From Streptomyces sp. NBC_00620 (GTDB taxonomy: Bacteria; Actinomycetota; Actinomycetes; Streptomycetales; Streptomycetaceae): a DNA stretch of 64,000 nucleotides. The position numbers were made by a program, and so were the translations under genes. The notes under the pieces are model-generated. The model saw only the letters and a program-made list of their open reading frames with translations. It was not told the origin of the DNA and did not search any database. The stretch's first letter is position 1, and each line of letters starts with the position of its first letter. This document shows, piece after piece, positions 52,701 through 57,832 of this stretch. The stretch spans positions 1,583,001 to 1,647,000 of the forward strand of contig NZ_JAPENY010000002.1 in assembly GCF_026341825.1 (NCBI RefSeq), written 5' to 3'.

Positions 52701-53717
52701 GCTGGGAGGCGCGGCAGTCGCCTTCCGTGCCCCGGAGGGGGCGGGATCGTTGTCGAACTCGGCGCGAGCGCGGACGATCGCGGCCCGGATGTCCTCGTCG
52801 TTGCTGGAGCGCCAGCCGCGGGCCGCCTGGTCGAGGTCAGGATCGGAGAAGTCGAACGGCGCGTTGCCCGTGCCGCCGGCGCGGATGGTGTTGTCCAGGT
52901 GGGCGGCGAACCGGGCGGCATCCTGCGGGCTGTCGAAGTCGCCAGCGGCGTCCATGCGCTGCCCAGTGCCGGTAGGGGTCAGGTACCAGCGGCCGGTCTC
53001 GTCGTCGCGGAGGATGACCAGGCGGCCGGACGGGGTGACCTGCAGATCGTCGTCGAGTGCGACGGACCGCAGAAATTGGGCCATCTTCGGCTTCTGGCCG
53101 GGCCGGTCGGCGAGCTGGGTGAAGTGGCGGCGGACGGCAGCGGTATCGGCGAAGCGGGCCCCGGCCGCATGCTGCTGATTGGGCAGCGCATCAGCGCTGA
53201 CGGGGTGCGCGCCGTCGGCGGGTTCGTCCTGGTCGTCATCGTCGTCGGGGCCGTCGCCGTCGTCGTCACCGATGGGGCGGCCCTGGTCGTCGCTGTCGTG
53301 CGGATCGTTGGGGGTGTCGGGGTCGCCGTCGTCGTCCCGGGCCACGCCGTTGCCGCGGCGCGGGTCCTTGTTCCGCTTTTCGTCCTCCGCGACGACCTTG
53401 CTTTCGCTTTCGGTGGGCGCGGAGCCGTCGGGGCGGGCGACCATGGACACCCACTTGGCGCTGGTGGTGTGCCTGCGGCCGTTGAACTCGTTCGGGCCGG
53501 TCTGGTCCTCGACGAGGATCCGGTCGTTGGGGAGCGCGCGGACAACGCGCGCGAGCTGGCCGCCCCACAACCTGACGGTTCCGCCAGTCTCGATAAAGCG
53601 GCCCTTGCTGTCGCGCGGGTGCAGGGCGGGGTTCCATTTACGGCGGGCGGCCTTGACCTCGAGGTCGGCGCTTAGATCCTGCAACTCAGCGTGCGCAGCA
53701 GCGGGGCGATTCAGCAT
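40758..53717 (-). CDS. Giant modular protein of about 4,319 aa, polyvalent-protein-like, encoded between portal-MuF and protease
   Basis: One unbroken frame of 12.96 kb. ATG 53717 (MLNRPAAAHAEL) is preferred over ATG 53735 because the leftward motif lies 27 nt upstream, as in four other genes. The protein is Asp/Pro/Arg-rich and built from repeats. A module of about 135 residues ending DGxPF/LxxxxP...W occurs four times (about 186-326, 342-472, 2354-2491, 2728-2867). At least ten small barrel-like modules carry a W/L-xxVxxGDxV/IR core (for example near 820, 1270, 1540, 1815, 3065, 3310, 3495 and 3610). Short helical units begin M/L-x-D-xxI/L-xxE. A basic amphipathic helix lies near 3903-3936. 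The end looks like an inactivated zinc-protease domain. Position suggests a virion-packaged protein, perhaps injected with DNA. Confidence 0.8.
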   Translation of the reverse strand: MLNRPAAAHAELQDLSADLEVKAARRKWNPALHPRDSKGRFIETGGTVRLWGGQLARVVRALPNDRILVEDQTGPNEFNGRRHTTSAKWVSMVARPDGSAPTESESKVVAEDEKRNKDPRRGNGVARDDDGDPDTPNDPHDSDDQGRPIGDDDGDGPDDDDDQDEPADGAHPVSADALPNQQHAAGARFADTAAVRRHFTQLADRPGQKPKMAQFLRSVALDDDLQVTPSGRLVILRDDETGRWYLTPTGTGQRMDAAGDFDSPQDAARFAAHLDNTIRAGGTGNAPFDFSDPDLDQAARGWRSSNDEDIRAAIVRARAEFDNDPAPSGARKATAAPPSATPGQRFKTLKDVRTHWTTLRETASPRDQKNLDVLLANRQLKLAGDGQVVLAKRRDGLWQLVATGNATPFGRAFARQRDAQDVVNQLVASAVRGRDGEPLDLSDPDLSVTDWRSEDNRSLTEVFDQELAGHTADAIKEKRERRAAAQEQQGLAQLRSRRPVADLDDEQLRAEQAELARTRSSYETDNVAEARRQRMAAIEAELERRGNESGEGASNAEPAGEPEAYDPSLQQQTDANGRLTYYRTPQGVSRDIAGRFGVGEPVTTRFGETYIVISGNDDGTINVRKEPLYDDAPLGRSETFQASELRTKNGFRPWRPDAAQAAADESTPPPDGPDEVTLSPDEVNAPAAAARASKAPSAMDDGEIRDEIVSLMEREMANGGQLDGVDTTRLRVLEAEEARRAGRKPKEEPKPKPKAPAEEPGGLFNVDQADAPQPTFADPDNPYDQPDDPTGTPDMIAAAEGRDTSKLRPPQTRAPLDFEVGDRFVAADGRTHTVADKPVRTGRGRVRVVDEDGREHFLNPDNELRVLHPDEEASEASEANAPEGNTLDADAPESDAPSTDAPEGETPADDDPEIEGPEAETPASDDADAPAGAEPTTAPDQITIDHSGTGTVVRFPTPNGMVSDEWFAVLRSLGFKASRDRTKPRFFYLQSNMTLSRRDDRVQKLKKWLDGRNVAYQAPEESTEKPELSEEQLEQLKGRYSAPAGTWAVTDFQPGDEVWTGRSWDTVDSIGPKNLRLQSRGSTPYDSVLARRRGGEIRTMFDEPADDGTPRPGATDPIVMRDEQITEELTHLRNATLPEGNDPTARTVRRQVTARIRALTETQAARIYARQRDEINRRDQSGLVRDPARLAAKKAEQVQGRDGAPIGIVYQEKKGKWSFVDRDGRTPNKGVDTPLTVPTRAAAITALNKLNDARNERAGEGWKHSAWDDVQAGDTIRVPELGPSPTGRGRTITGWSEPLEVTEVRRDGMGQVILSGRRGDEDVTLEVPRTDATFGASKPGTVPERERSEAGGGMPWQQMRPEDFGQDELPAAGGDPNAPRPTDEFGPPDLIANGAADNAVGDETAAARMVLDGLPELPQLPSLAGLSRQDKDSVRRLREDHAKIRQSLEGILAGDPPTGDAREDLRRVREQLDFVFGRLSPDLVPDAAEALAARSALLDLGQALDQALAALPDRDPQPLGDGPNGGTLFHPWDLNDGDLVRFDAHNPADRERSLATYYGTFRGRASSASGEQGRTLVTYQSLRWNDDRQRWENDQSQHTVTMPPRGLVERFTQEQWDAWQRPEQSRTADSSTDTLEVPPAPIGETSPADMDDAAIAAELEAMEAWRLRHVVRGAEGPSLPIREASEVAREIGSRRGALLDEARKRSNDNDKQRRREKEAREKAEALARAEIGKRNADGAYPVNVDGRPEVGTVRKLGGKWEWNHADGGSSGLMHSTRDGAVAHLVRVDDFRREQADRLAQQDQARREIPDGWVLGDRDDVAENDIIRVPITHSGRDGRPYPVAWRAPMRVTGVNRNDNGTMVVSVANLNGSRSDISPLFLSRPDDTFAWADDRTRPEPTPEWRHELRLQMADIGDDIATLRGLEGLEDPERILHLGVLIRRVGDGNSDDLQGDLRRIRDEAAWLEGQFANPDLPHETRNRKSWATAAHRKAEAALAHPDFQNVGASPDGPDDSPHAAPDDTDRPGGEPLAEGESVSYTPQPGLRGVIKKIYDTPIGLDPHNTMRVADVEFHYVNRKPLVQHGVPVDDLERSDTHVSEAPPADVATLTIRTLRMLRLVEEATDVTDGGSLPEMRQLRHDIEGALARSDHDPRAFDGIGERLDALAEQYELAGPQGEHAADLFRRAARIARGEQDDSDNQRVDGENRDGQDDDSRDETQEEGTPENEDDDQQGGGQDDEERRDGNGDIDGEAADPDGEPDASGTGTPEPPGDSSDSSSNDDGPDSADDEQDAPETDENGQRRRRRRRERGGGNGGPGGGPGGPGLPRLNLPESNDPTTTGNDDSDGGRSRPRHSGVASLRNAWRNGDGLSPAEDTPERRALLTQAADREGLTLSPESGLVTWPEPQDDGSTLWRFAQARNGTNLPGITLTSDDQEEARALAGRFEALAGSDGQPFDWHQAWGPSTVAQWRDSEGRNLPSALRAARDDFEQQRATTAAPELPEDLTQLSDLDLDELVSQPLTQDDMLRVMAEMDRRDDPDQRVRDAVPDTPPADAADAERRGKAMDDALGFGNTDFTRPQRTREEALRAEFADIDEARYQAALEFTNGYFFKRKYKYADGLPSERDLFSGGSLSAFGLWEKYASPELLEWFDNNGGRQTFNQFKLQRRAEERRYKEEYEAQQAAAAQSNTDTVPEPDVAPDDVPEPDVAPDGVPEAGVADDVAEMGTGAPRFTNVDEIRERIRRGELDKPSHPTMAVDPQNLAITANGPTLEMSEGGRLAIMEWLPNGDGWRVYAPGSMEVLAHAFNREDALAFARVLEGVRDEDGRPFLWDAPDAAERALAFRGPDGESLGATVARQMTDRGADEGLDKFWQRDSQRRHLQESAIDGYYDAWRAQQEADGYTIPVDVEDVQPGDDITALSVADFDRPVTNRGRAREPLKARQSNRTGTWPFTNGSDYSVRTEERIEETDPSKEEPTRQSIFDSFFFRNTPERPTAFRRPRPGEEEQNDRKDTPQPEPSPTPPPTPRPEPTPDSAPDTPEPATPEAPAEEPQGTPEPVGGKPAHWARVGDLVPGDMVRMDGATKNGRAVTRAGYVFTSPVRVEVTRRGRTEHMWRTWVTENPDGTGKAGNVFTPLNATVARAEAPDDVVPGSPVSGAQSSVQTGSLPDVIPADRNGRGLFPGSTVIGVDGLRRREGTITGATNTTVAVRWDNGDTDDALPPTALTVTGGDRPDGWTAYGQRVTPRHVVTDTDGALLGPVDEVNGDRVTITTAEGTVTRSAGDLRVSGEVRDDAPDTAAVTGIDNPAAADLKEGDVVVLDLDGELATVSVTGTRRDGDRVTIEYADTTTGEMGQIDLDASAVLPRAQGSDSSSPELGPEDAPDTDDDLTVHDPPQPVDPVTGTTGDPELTMGDRTVIDDQADGPDDDPDAHQAAVRITSDLPVTPEQATALATQLRASADPSTAEGRAALRAADHLDQAAGRTPPAGLDRPRPSNVAQLGEGDMVAMPDERRGDRVRVFRVIDAEEGPGGVRRLLLEDENKQWRRRVVHGAMPVWLLPEAEPEAPTPPDVDDDAPAPAAPNTPSPSAPSTPSSPAPSSTPDAPMLPVARVLPGSLRVGDVIDAPVSRTGYQFNGHRRLTIISPPHRQGWWMQLTGVDDDGNVHDFGLHNGRDVNVYERNRPTPALPPAGAPRDPNPIPQSAADRIVADHPRAVAARIIDEAIAGTEPPGDIHALREQIAQRLTAEALRDARQAARQEANDALNAAGITGPERDAAKAALKQARQDAHTATVKAALRTINDLEPLPDETEEELAARARDLLRLIPNQIGDRQTRPDADGDRDVARAVAGHTNDAVNTLLQQLQAAGFNAGDAERIARLLTGNLNGSRQATARRIAQRIAAASPAAGRQPGLLARIVALLIRLAKRLAEIVKAAARKIAEKWQDSRERLARLRAFIGRLVTRVRHWPESRRLARLHRAVNLPAADGESMAARVAHWAGLMPEPGRFGQASRRVTWWRPTTWGQLAAGRLPDRSDRIQWTPDRATDGGPGLTALRHMAALRAAGNDVDQDVTRRLAAALGDDFGDDPHATLQLADNHVATSERRLVNLQAARSGATIPDDPDLEVEITAARMELRDARREWGDLRTRYAAAVPDAVAAALADVREMGPEGNAGIVFGPDTDPDAERAVRGVQHLIPRTWLNTPAARRVTAVGGTQGSYEPEGQRITVADLADDGLGTAGHALAQHLAQHIGDLDAAQRAFWFTRTHTGRPGARRMRRSALSRLLSRQQTQPETGDTLARSIQAMFTGDWYQDDDLRAFLLGLLATR

Positions 53718-53743
53718 GCCGCGGACCATGCACATCGCTGGTG

Positions 53744-53754
53744 GTTAGCGTCGC
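53744..53754 (-). promoter_or_regulatory. Leftward intergenic motif, copy 15 (giant gene, 27 nt from start)
   Basis: The transcribed strand reads GCGACGCTAAC. It is the only copy between the 70-aa membrane gene and the giant gene; ATG 53717 is 27 nt downstream, and ATG 53735 would leave only 9 nt. Confidence 0.65.
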
Positions 53755-53872
53755 GCCCTGATCCGCCACTACGCTGCACGCGCTACGGATTCATCTCTCG
53801 CAGCACCGGGGAGTCTTCGGCCGTGCCCTCCGCCTCCAGCTCTGGGTGCGACCGTCGGGGCTCCCCGTTCGC

Positions 53873-54085
53873 TTACATCGTCTCGGTGAGGATGTGGATG
53901 GCGAACCAGCCGGAGAATCCGAGCCAGACGACAGCGAATATCGCTCTGCCGACCTTGCTGGTGCGGGTGCGGAACAGGCGGCGGAAGTTCTCGGAGAGGG
54001 TGTCGCCGTCACGCTTGTTGGCCAGGGCGATGCCCTCGGCGACGGCGAAGAACACGGTCCAGGCGATCCAGGCAGTGGTCCACAT
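53873..54085 (-). CDS. Small two-helix membrane protein, with an open frame beyond the stop
   Basis: The 70-residue protein has two hydrophobic helices (TTAWIAWTVFFAVAEGIALA and RAIFAVVWLGFSGWFAIHIL) joined by a basic loop (NKRDGDTLSENFRRLF). It lies 6 nt after the portal-MuF gene. After its TAA stop the same frame stays open for 29 more codons with strong GC3 bias (ANGEPRRSHPELEAEGTAED, then SPVLREMNP), to a TAG at 53783. This suggests a longer ancestral protein or occasional read-through. The role is unknown. Confidence 0.65.
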   Translation of the reverse strand: MWTTAWIAWTVFFAVAEGIALANKRDGDTLSENFRRLFRTRTSKVGRAIFAVVWLGFSGWFAIHILTETM

Positions 54086-54091
54086 TGGGGG

Positions 54092-56533
54092 CTATTCCTT
54101 GTCGGTGGCGTAGTGAAGTCGGCATCGGCAGTTCACGGTGAGGGCAATCGGCGCGAAGGGGTCGCCGGGGTAGCGGAGGTTGAATCCGTCGACGGTGTAC
54201 GGGGTGCCGACGGTCAGCGTCCTGCCGTGCAGGGCCTTGTGCGCGGGTCGCACGCGGGCGTCTCTGCGGGTGACCCAAGTCCGTACAACGCCGGGGCCGG
54301 CGCTCTCCGCTGCGGCGTCTGCCGCGCCGTTGACGGTTGCGACGGCGCACGCTTCGGCGACTCGGGCAATCAGCGCGGGCTCGGCCGACTCGTAGAAGCT
54401 GATCACGGCGTGCTCGAGGTCCGAGATGCTCTCGGCCTCGTGCTGCGCGGCGCGGAGGGTTTCGGCGAGCTCGCCGAGGAACACGGTGACGGCCTCGCCC
54501 GCGTACACGGCGGTCACGAGGGCGGCCGCGTACGCGGCGGGGGAAACGGTATCGGTGCCGGCGAGGGCCTGGCTCACCTTGCGGGCCGTCGCAGTGGCGG
54601 TCTGCTGCAGGATCGGGGCCAGGGTGTTGGCGGTCTCCTCCGCCCAGCGCGCGGCGCTGATGACGCGGTCCTGGTCGAGGTCCGCGTCACCTCGGCGGAC
54701 GTCGTTATCGTCCTCCGGCTCCCAGAAGCGGGTGTACTTGCGGAGTTTCGGGGCGCGAAGCCGGGCGAGAATGACGCCTTCCTGGCGTGCCAGGAGGGCG
54801 GTGATGGCGGCGGCCACGGCCATGGAGAGGCTGTCGAAGTCGGCGTCGCTGACTTCGTATCCGTCGTCCTGGGGAAGGGCCTTGGCCTCGAGGCGGCCGC
54901 GGGCCGCCTCAACGTCAGCGGCAGCCTCTCCGGGCTGGGACTGACCGGTTGCGGTGCGGGCGCGCGCGACGTCCGCGGCCGCATCCCCAGGGACGGTGTC
55001 GGTCATGCCGACGCGCGCCTGGGCCACAGCTTTTGCGGCCGTCCCTGCCGGGCCCGCGGGCAGCGCGAGGGGCGCCTGCGCTTGGGCTGCTGCGACGGCG
55101 GCCGCGGCGTCCTGGCCGGGCTCCAGTGCGCGGGCGTCGGCGACCGCCGCGGTGGCGGACTCGTCAGCGCCTGCGCCGGGCAGCGGGGCACCGGGGAGGA
55201 CGCCGGCGGCCGGATCCGGGCCGAGGCCGAGAGCGGCAGCATCCTGCTCGTTGGCGGGGATGGGCGCCTTCTGCGGGCTGATCCACAGAGCGCGGGACTG
55301 GGGGACGTTGAACGCTCGCCGCCCGGCAAGTTGCCGGTACTCGTCGATGGTGATCAGCCCGGCCTCGAACTCCTTGCGGGCTTCCTCGCGTGCCTGGCGG
55401 CGGGGGAACTCGAGGGCCTGGACGCGTGAGGTGTCGTATCGGACGGTCCAGTCGTCATCAAGGTCCGTGTCGAACGCGGAGGCGATCAGGTTGAGGTGGG
55501 GCAGCTCGGTGTGGTCCCAGAACGTCCACTCCTCGCGGTCCGCGTTCGCGTACGTCCGCTCGGAGGCGTTGCCGACGATGGACTCGGGAACGCCGAACGC
55601 CGCGAGGATCTCACCCTTCGAGGTGCTCGCCAGCGTCTCGTAGGCCATTTCCCGCGGCCGGGCGGAGGTGTCGACGTAGGTGACGCCGCCGGGTCCGGTG
55701 CCGACGAGGGTTAGCTGACCGGCGTTGTGTGCGCCCGGCGCGAGCCGCCTCTGGATCCGGTCGACTTCCCGCGCGTCGACGCCGTCGAGGTCGATGCCGA
55801 TGACACCGCCGGGGCGCCCGTCGTTGTCGATGAAGCTGATGTTGTAGGTGCGGGCCTTGACGTCCAGGTCGACGGACAGCCCTGCGGCCTCGAGCGGGGT
55901 GACGCCGCAGAACGGATCGGTGGGGTGCGGGTCGCGCAGCCAAATGACGTGCTCCAGCTGCAACTCCCGCATCTGGCCGGCGTAGTTCGTGAACTCGAAG
56001 TGCTTGATGTAGTCGCCGTTGAGGTCGTCCGGGATGGTCTGGACGCGGTCCGGTGGCAGCAGGTCGAGGCGGGTGAGAGTGCCGCCGCGGCTGTAGGTCT
56101 TCTCGATGAACGCGCCCTTCTTCGACAGAAGGAGTTGCGCGCTCAGCCGCTTCTTGAAGACGTCGCCGGTTTCGAGCGGATTGGCCTGCACGTTCAGCAG
56201 CCGCAGAAGCGGGTGGTCGTCGAGGGTCTCCGCGAAGCGCCGTTCATCACCGCCCCGCCCGATCTCTATGGGAAGGGTGCTGGCGTGTTTGCTGATCGCC
56301 TCAACGCTCTTGAAGGTCCAGATGGAACGCTCGTAGCCCTCGACGATGACGCGTTCCATGTCCCAGCCGTCAGCGCGGCCGGGCGTGCCCCACACATTGG
56401 AGACGCCGGCGTACGACATCGACACGTACGAGTTGCCTGCGAGGAGGTCCTTCGCCTCCGTGGCGGGCGGTGGGGGCGGAGCCGTTCGTGGCACGAGCAG
56501 GCCCCGGAACGCGGGGAAGAACTGGCGGGGCAT
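54092..56533 (-). CDS. Portal protein fused to a MuF-type minor head domain
   Basis: The 813-residue protein has an HK97-type portal (about 30-430): GYERSIWTFKSVEAISKHAS, ANPLETGDVFKKRLSAQLLL and STSKGEILAAFGVPESIVGN. A long Ala/Pro linker (about 430-560) follows. The C-terminal MuF-like domain (about 560-813) ends in the signature RTWVTRRDARVRPAHKALHG, NLRYPGDPFAPIAL and NCRCRL. Portals form the DNA entry ring; MuF proteins are packaged minor head proteins and often carry or anchor toxins. ATG 56533 overlaps the previous stop codon (TGATG). The large terminase normally upstream is absent. Confidence 0.9.
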   Translation of the reverse strand: MPRQFFPAFRGLLVPRTAPPPPPATEAKDLLAGNSYVSMSYAGVSNVWGTPGRADGWDMERVIVEGYERSIWTFKSVEAISKHASTLPIEIGRGGDERRFAETLDDHPLLRLLNVQANPLETGDVFKKRLSAQLLLSKKGAFIEKTYSRGGTLTRLDLLPPDRVQTIPDDLNGDYIKHFEFTNYAGQMRELQLEHVIWLRDPHPTDPFCGVTPLEAAGLSVDLDVKARTYNISFIDNDGRPGGVIGIDLDGVDAREVDRIQRRLAPGAHNAGQLTLVGTGPGGVTYVDTSARPREMAYETLASTSKGEILAAFGVPESIVGNASERTYANADREEWTFWDHTELPHLNLIASAFDTDLDDDWTVRYDTSRVQALEFPRRQAREEARKEFEAGLITIDEYRQLAGRRAFNVPQSRALWISPQKAPIPANEQDAAALGLGPDPAAGVLPGAPLPGAGADESATAAVADARALEPGQDAAAAVAAAQAQAPLALPAGPAGTAAKAVAQARVGMTDTVPGDAAADVARARTATGQSQPGEAAADVEAARGRLEAKALPQDDGYEVSDADFDSLSMAVAAAITALLARQEGVILARLRAPKLRKYTRFWEPEDDNDVRRGDADLDQDRVISAARWAEETANTLAPILQQTATATARKVSQALAGTDTVSPAAYAAALVTAVYAGEAVTVFLGELAETLRAAQHEAESISDLEHAVISFYESAEPALIARVAEACAVATVNGAADAAAESAGPGVVRTWVTRRDARVRPAHKALHGRTLTVGTPYTVDGFNLRYPGDPFAPIALTVNCRCRLHYATDKE

Positions 56534-56880
56534 CAGACTCCCCCGTGCTCACGGGTGGCGAGCCACAGACCGGTAGTGACGGCCGACAGGGAGATGCCGA
56601 TCCAGCCGAGGGGAATGCACAGAGCAAATGCGCAGCCGGTCAATCCGCCGTACCCAGCGACGCAGACCCCTGCACGGAACACGTGGGCCCAGCGTGGTGC
56701 GGACGGCTTCGGAGCGATCCGGAGGCCTGCGGCGAGAATGCCCACCGCGGCGGTGGACAGGCCTGCAGCCCAGTGGAGTGCCCCCAACGCAACGAGGACG
56801 CCGAGCGTGCCGAACGCGGTGAGGAACAGGCCGGCGGCTTCGCGAGCGAGCGCCCAGGAGGGTCGCTGAGTCGTAGTCAC
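56533..56880 (-). CDS. Membrane protein upstream of the portal gene, 115 aa
   Basis: GTG 56880 is 27 nt downstream of a leftward motif copy, matching the spacing class seen four other times, and has only a weak ribosome site. The protein has three or four hydrophobic segments (AAGLFLTAFGTLGVLVALGA, GLSTAAVGILAAGLRIA, GYGGLTGCAFALCIPLGW, ISLSAVTTGLWLATR). Its stop overlaps the portal start, so it is translated with it. The role is unknown; it might be a holin-like or superinfection-exclusion protein. Confidence 0.65.
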   Translation of the reverse strand: MTTTQRPSWALAREAAGLFLTAFGTLGVLVALGALHWAAGLSTAAVGILAAGLRIAPKPSAPRWAHVFRAGVCVAGYGGLTGCAFALCIPLGWIGISLSAVTTGLWLATREHGGV

Positions 56881-56906
56881 GCCGCGCACCCTGGAGGGCG
56901 TGCGGC

Positions 56907-56917
56907 GTTAGTGTCGC
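56907..56917 (-). promoter_or_regulatory. Leftward intergenic motif, copy 16 (portal block, 27 nt from start)
   Basis: The transcribed strand reads GCGACACTAAC, 4 nt beyond the stop codon of the 174-aa gene and followed by an ACGCCGC...GCGGCGT hairpin that reaches the GTG start. Confidence 0.65.
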
Positions 56918-56921
56918 CCGG

Positions 56922-57446
56922 TCAGCGCGGTGGCCGTGAGACACCGGACATGTAGGCGCCGATGCCCCGGCGCTGGATGGTGCCGCCGGGAATGAGGCGC
57001 GACTTCTTCGGCGGAGTAGGGATCTTCCTCTTCGCGCGTGTGGTCTGATCGCCACCGATCAAGTGCCGGTTGTCGATCTTCTCGGCGCAGTCCTGGCCCG
57101 TGACTTCGTCGTATGGGCGTCGGCATCCCCTGCAATAGACCTCGAGCGCGTCAACTCGCAGGCCCTCAGTCGCCTTGAAACTCCCTCGGTAGTCGGCCGT
57201 CTTCGCAATCTTCGGTGTGACCGCGATTTCGGCGGCCACTACCCAGACGTGCGAGAGGTTGGGGGCCTCTGGCTCCTCTGGGTAGAACGGCTCGAGCGGG
57301 GGAGCGGACTCGGCGGGCCCTTCGAGTGGCGGAGCGGCCTTCTGCTCAGGTTCGGGCGTTGTATCGGGGGCGAGCCAGGAGAACAGGCTCTCCTGCAGGT
57401 GCGACCGGCCGATCTCGGGTGAAAGGGGAGCCGTCGCTGTAGTCAC
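56922..57446 (-). CDS. Unrecognised 174-aa protein with a cysteine cluster
   Basis: GTG 57446 has GGAGGAAC upstream; a longer upstream frame is less likely. The N-terminal 70 residues are Pro/Glu-rich. The C-terminal part has ALEVYCRGCRRPYDEVTGQD followed by CAEKIDNRHLIGGDQTT, a possible zinc knuckle, and ends basic. It is the first gene of the virion block on this side. The place is where a large terminase is often found, but this protein has no ATPase motifs. Confidence 0.6.
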   Translation of the reverse strand: MTTATAPLSPEIGRSHLQESLFSWLAPDTTPEPEQKAAPPLEGPAESAPPLEPFYPEEPEAPNLSHVWVVAAEIAVTPKIAKTADYRGSFKATEGLRVDALEVYCRGCRRPYDEVTGQDCAEKIDNRHLIGGDQTTRAKRKIPTPPKKSRLIPGGTIQRRGIGAYMSGVSRPPR

Positions 57447-57524
57447 CGTTCCTCCGAAGCGCTGCGGGGTTGACGCAAAGCTCAAGCCCCTCGTACCGCT
57501 CCAAACGCCGACGGCCGTGTTCTG

Positions 57525-57738
57525 TTACAGGTAGAGCTCGGCGCCCCCTTTTTCCTCCCAGCCGTGCACGGTGAACGGGTCGCCCTTGAGGTAGCGCGCG
57601 ACCCCCAGGGCCTTGTACGGAACGGTGTTGTCCGGGAGTCGGTCAGGCAAGTGCCAGGACAGGACCGAGCACTTGAGCGATTCGGCGCTGTACGGCTCGC
57701 CATCCCAGGAAGTGACGGTGAAGAAGCAGCCGATACTC
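57525..57738 (-). pseudogene. Gene remnant at the phage/cargo junction
   Basis: A leftward frame ending in TAA at 57525 has strong coding bias and a protein-like sequence (FFTVTSWDGEPYSAESLKCS, then DNTVPYKALGVARYLKGDPF and TVHGWEEKGGAELYL). It has no usable start codon, and upstream of about 57738 the frame loses coding character. It looks like the 3' end of a truncated gene left where two DNA blocks were joined. The family is not recognised. Confidence 0.55.
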
Positions 57739-57832
57739 CGTGTGCACCTGGGCTGAGGCAGTGCATGGCATGTACGGGACGAAGGGTGGCAGGGTCGATC
57801 TTGCCGGAGGGAAGGTCGGAACTTACGGCGGC

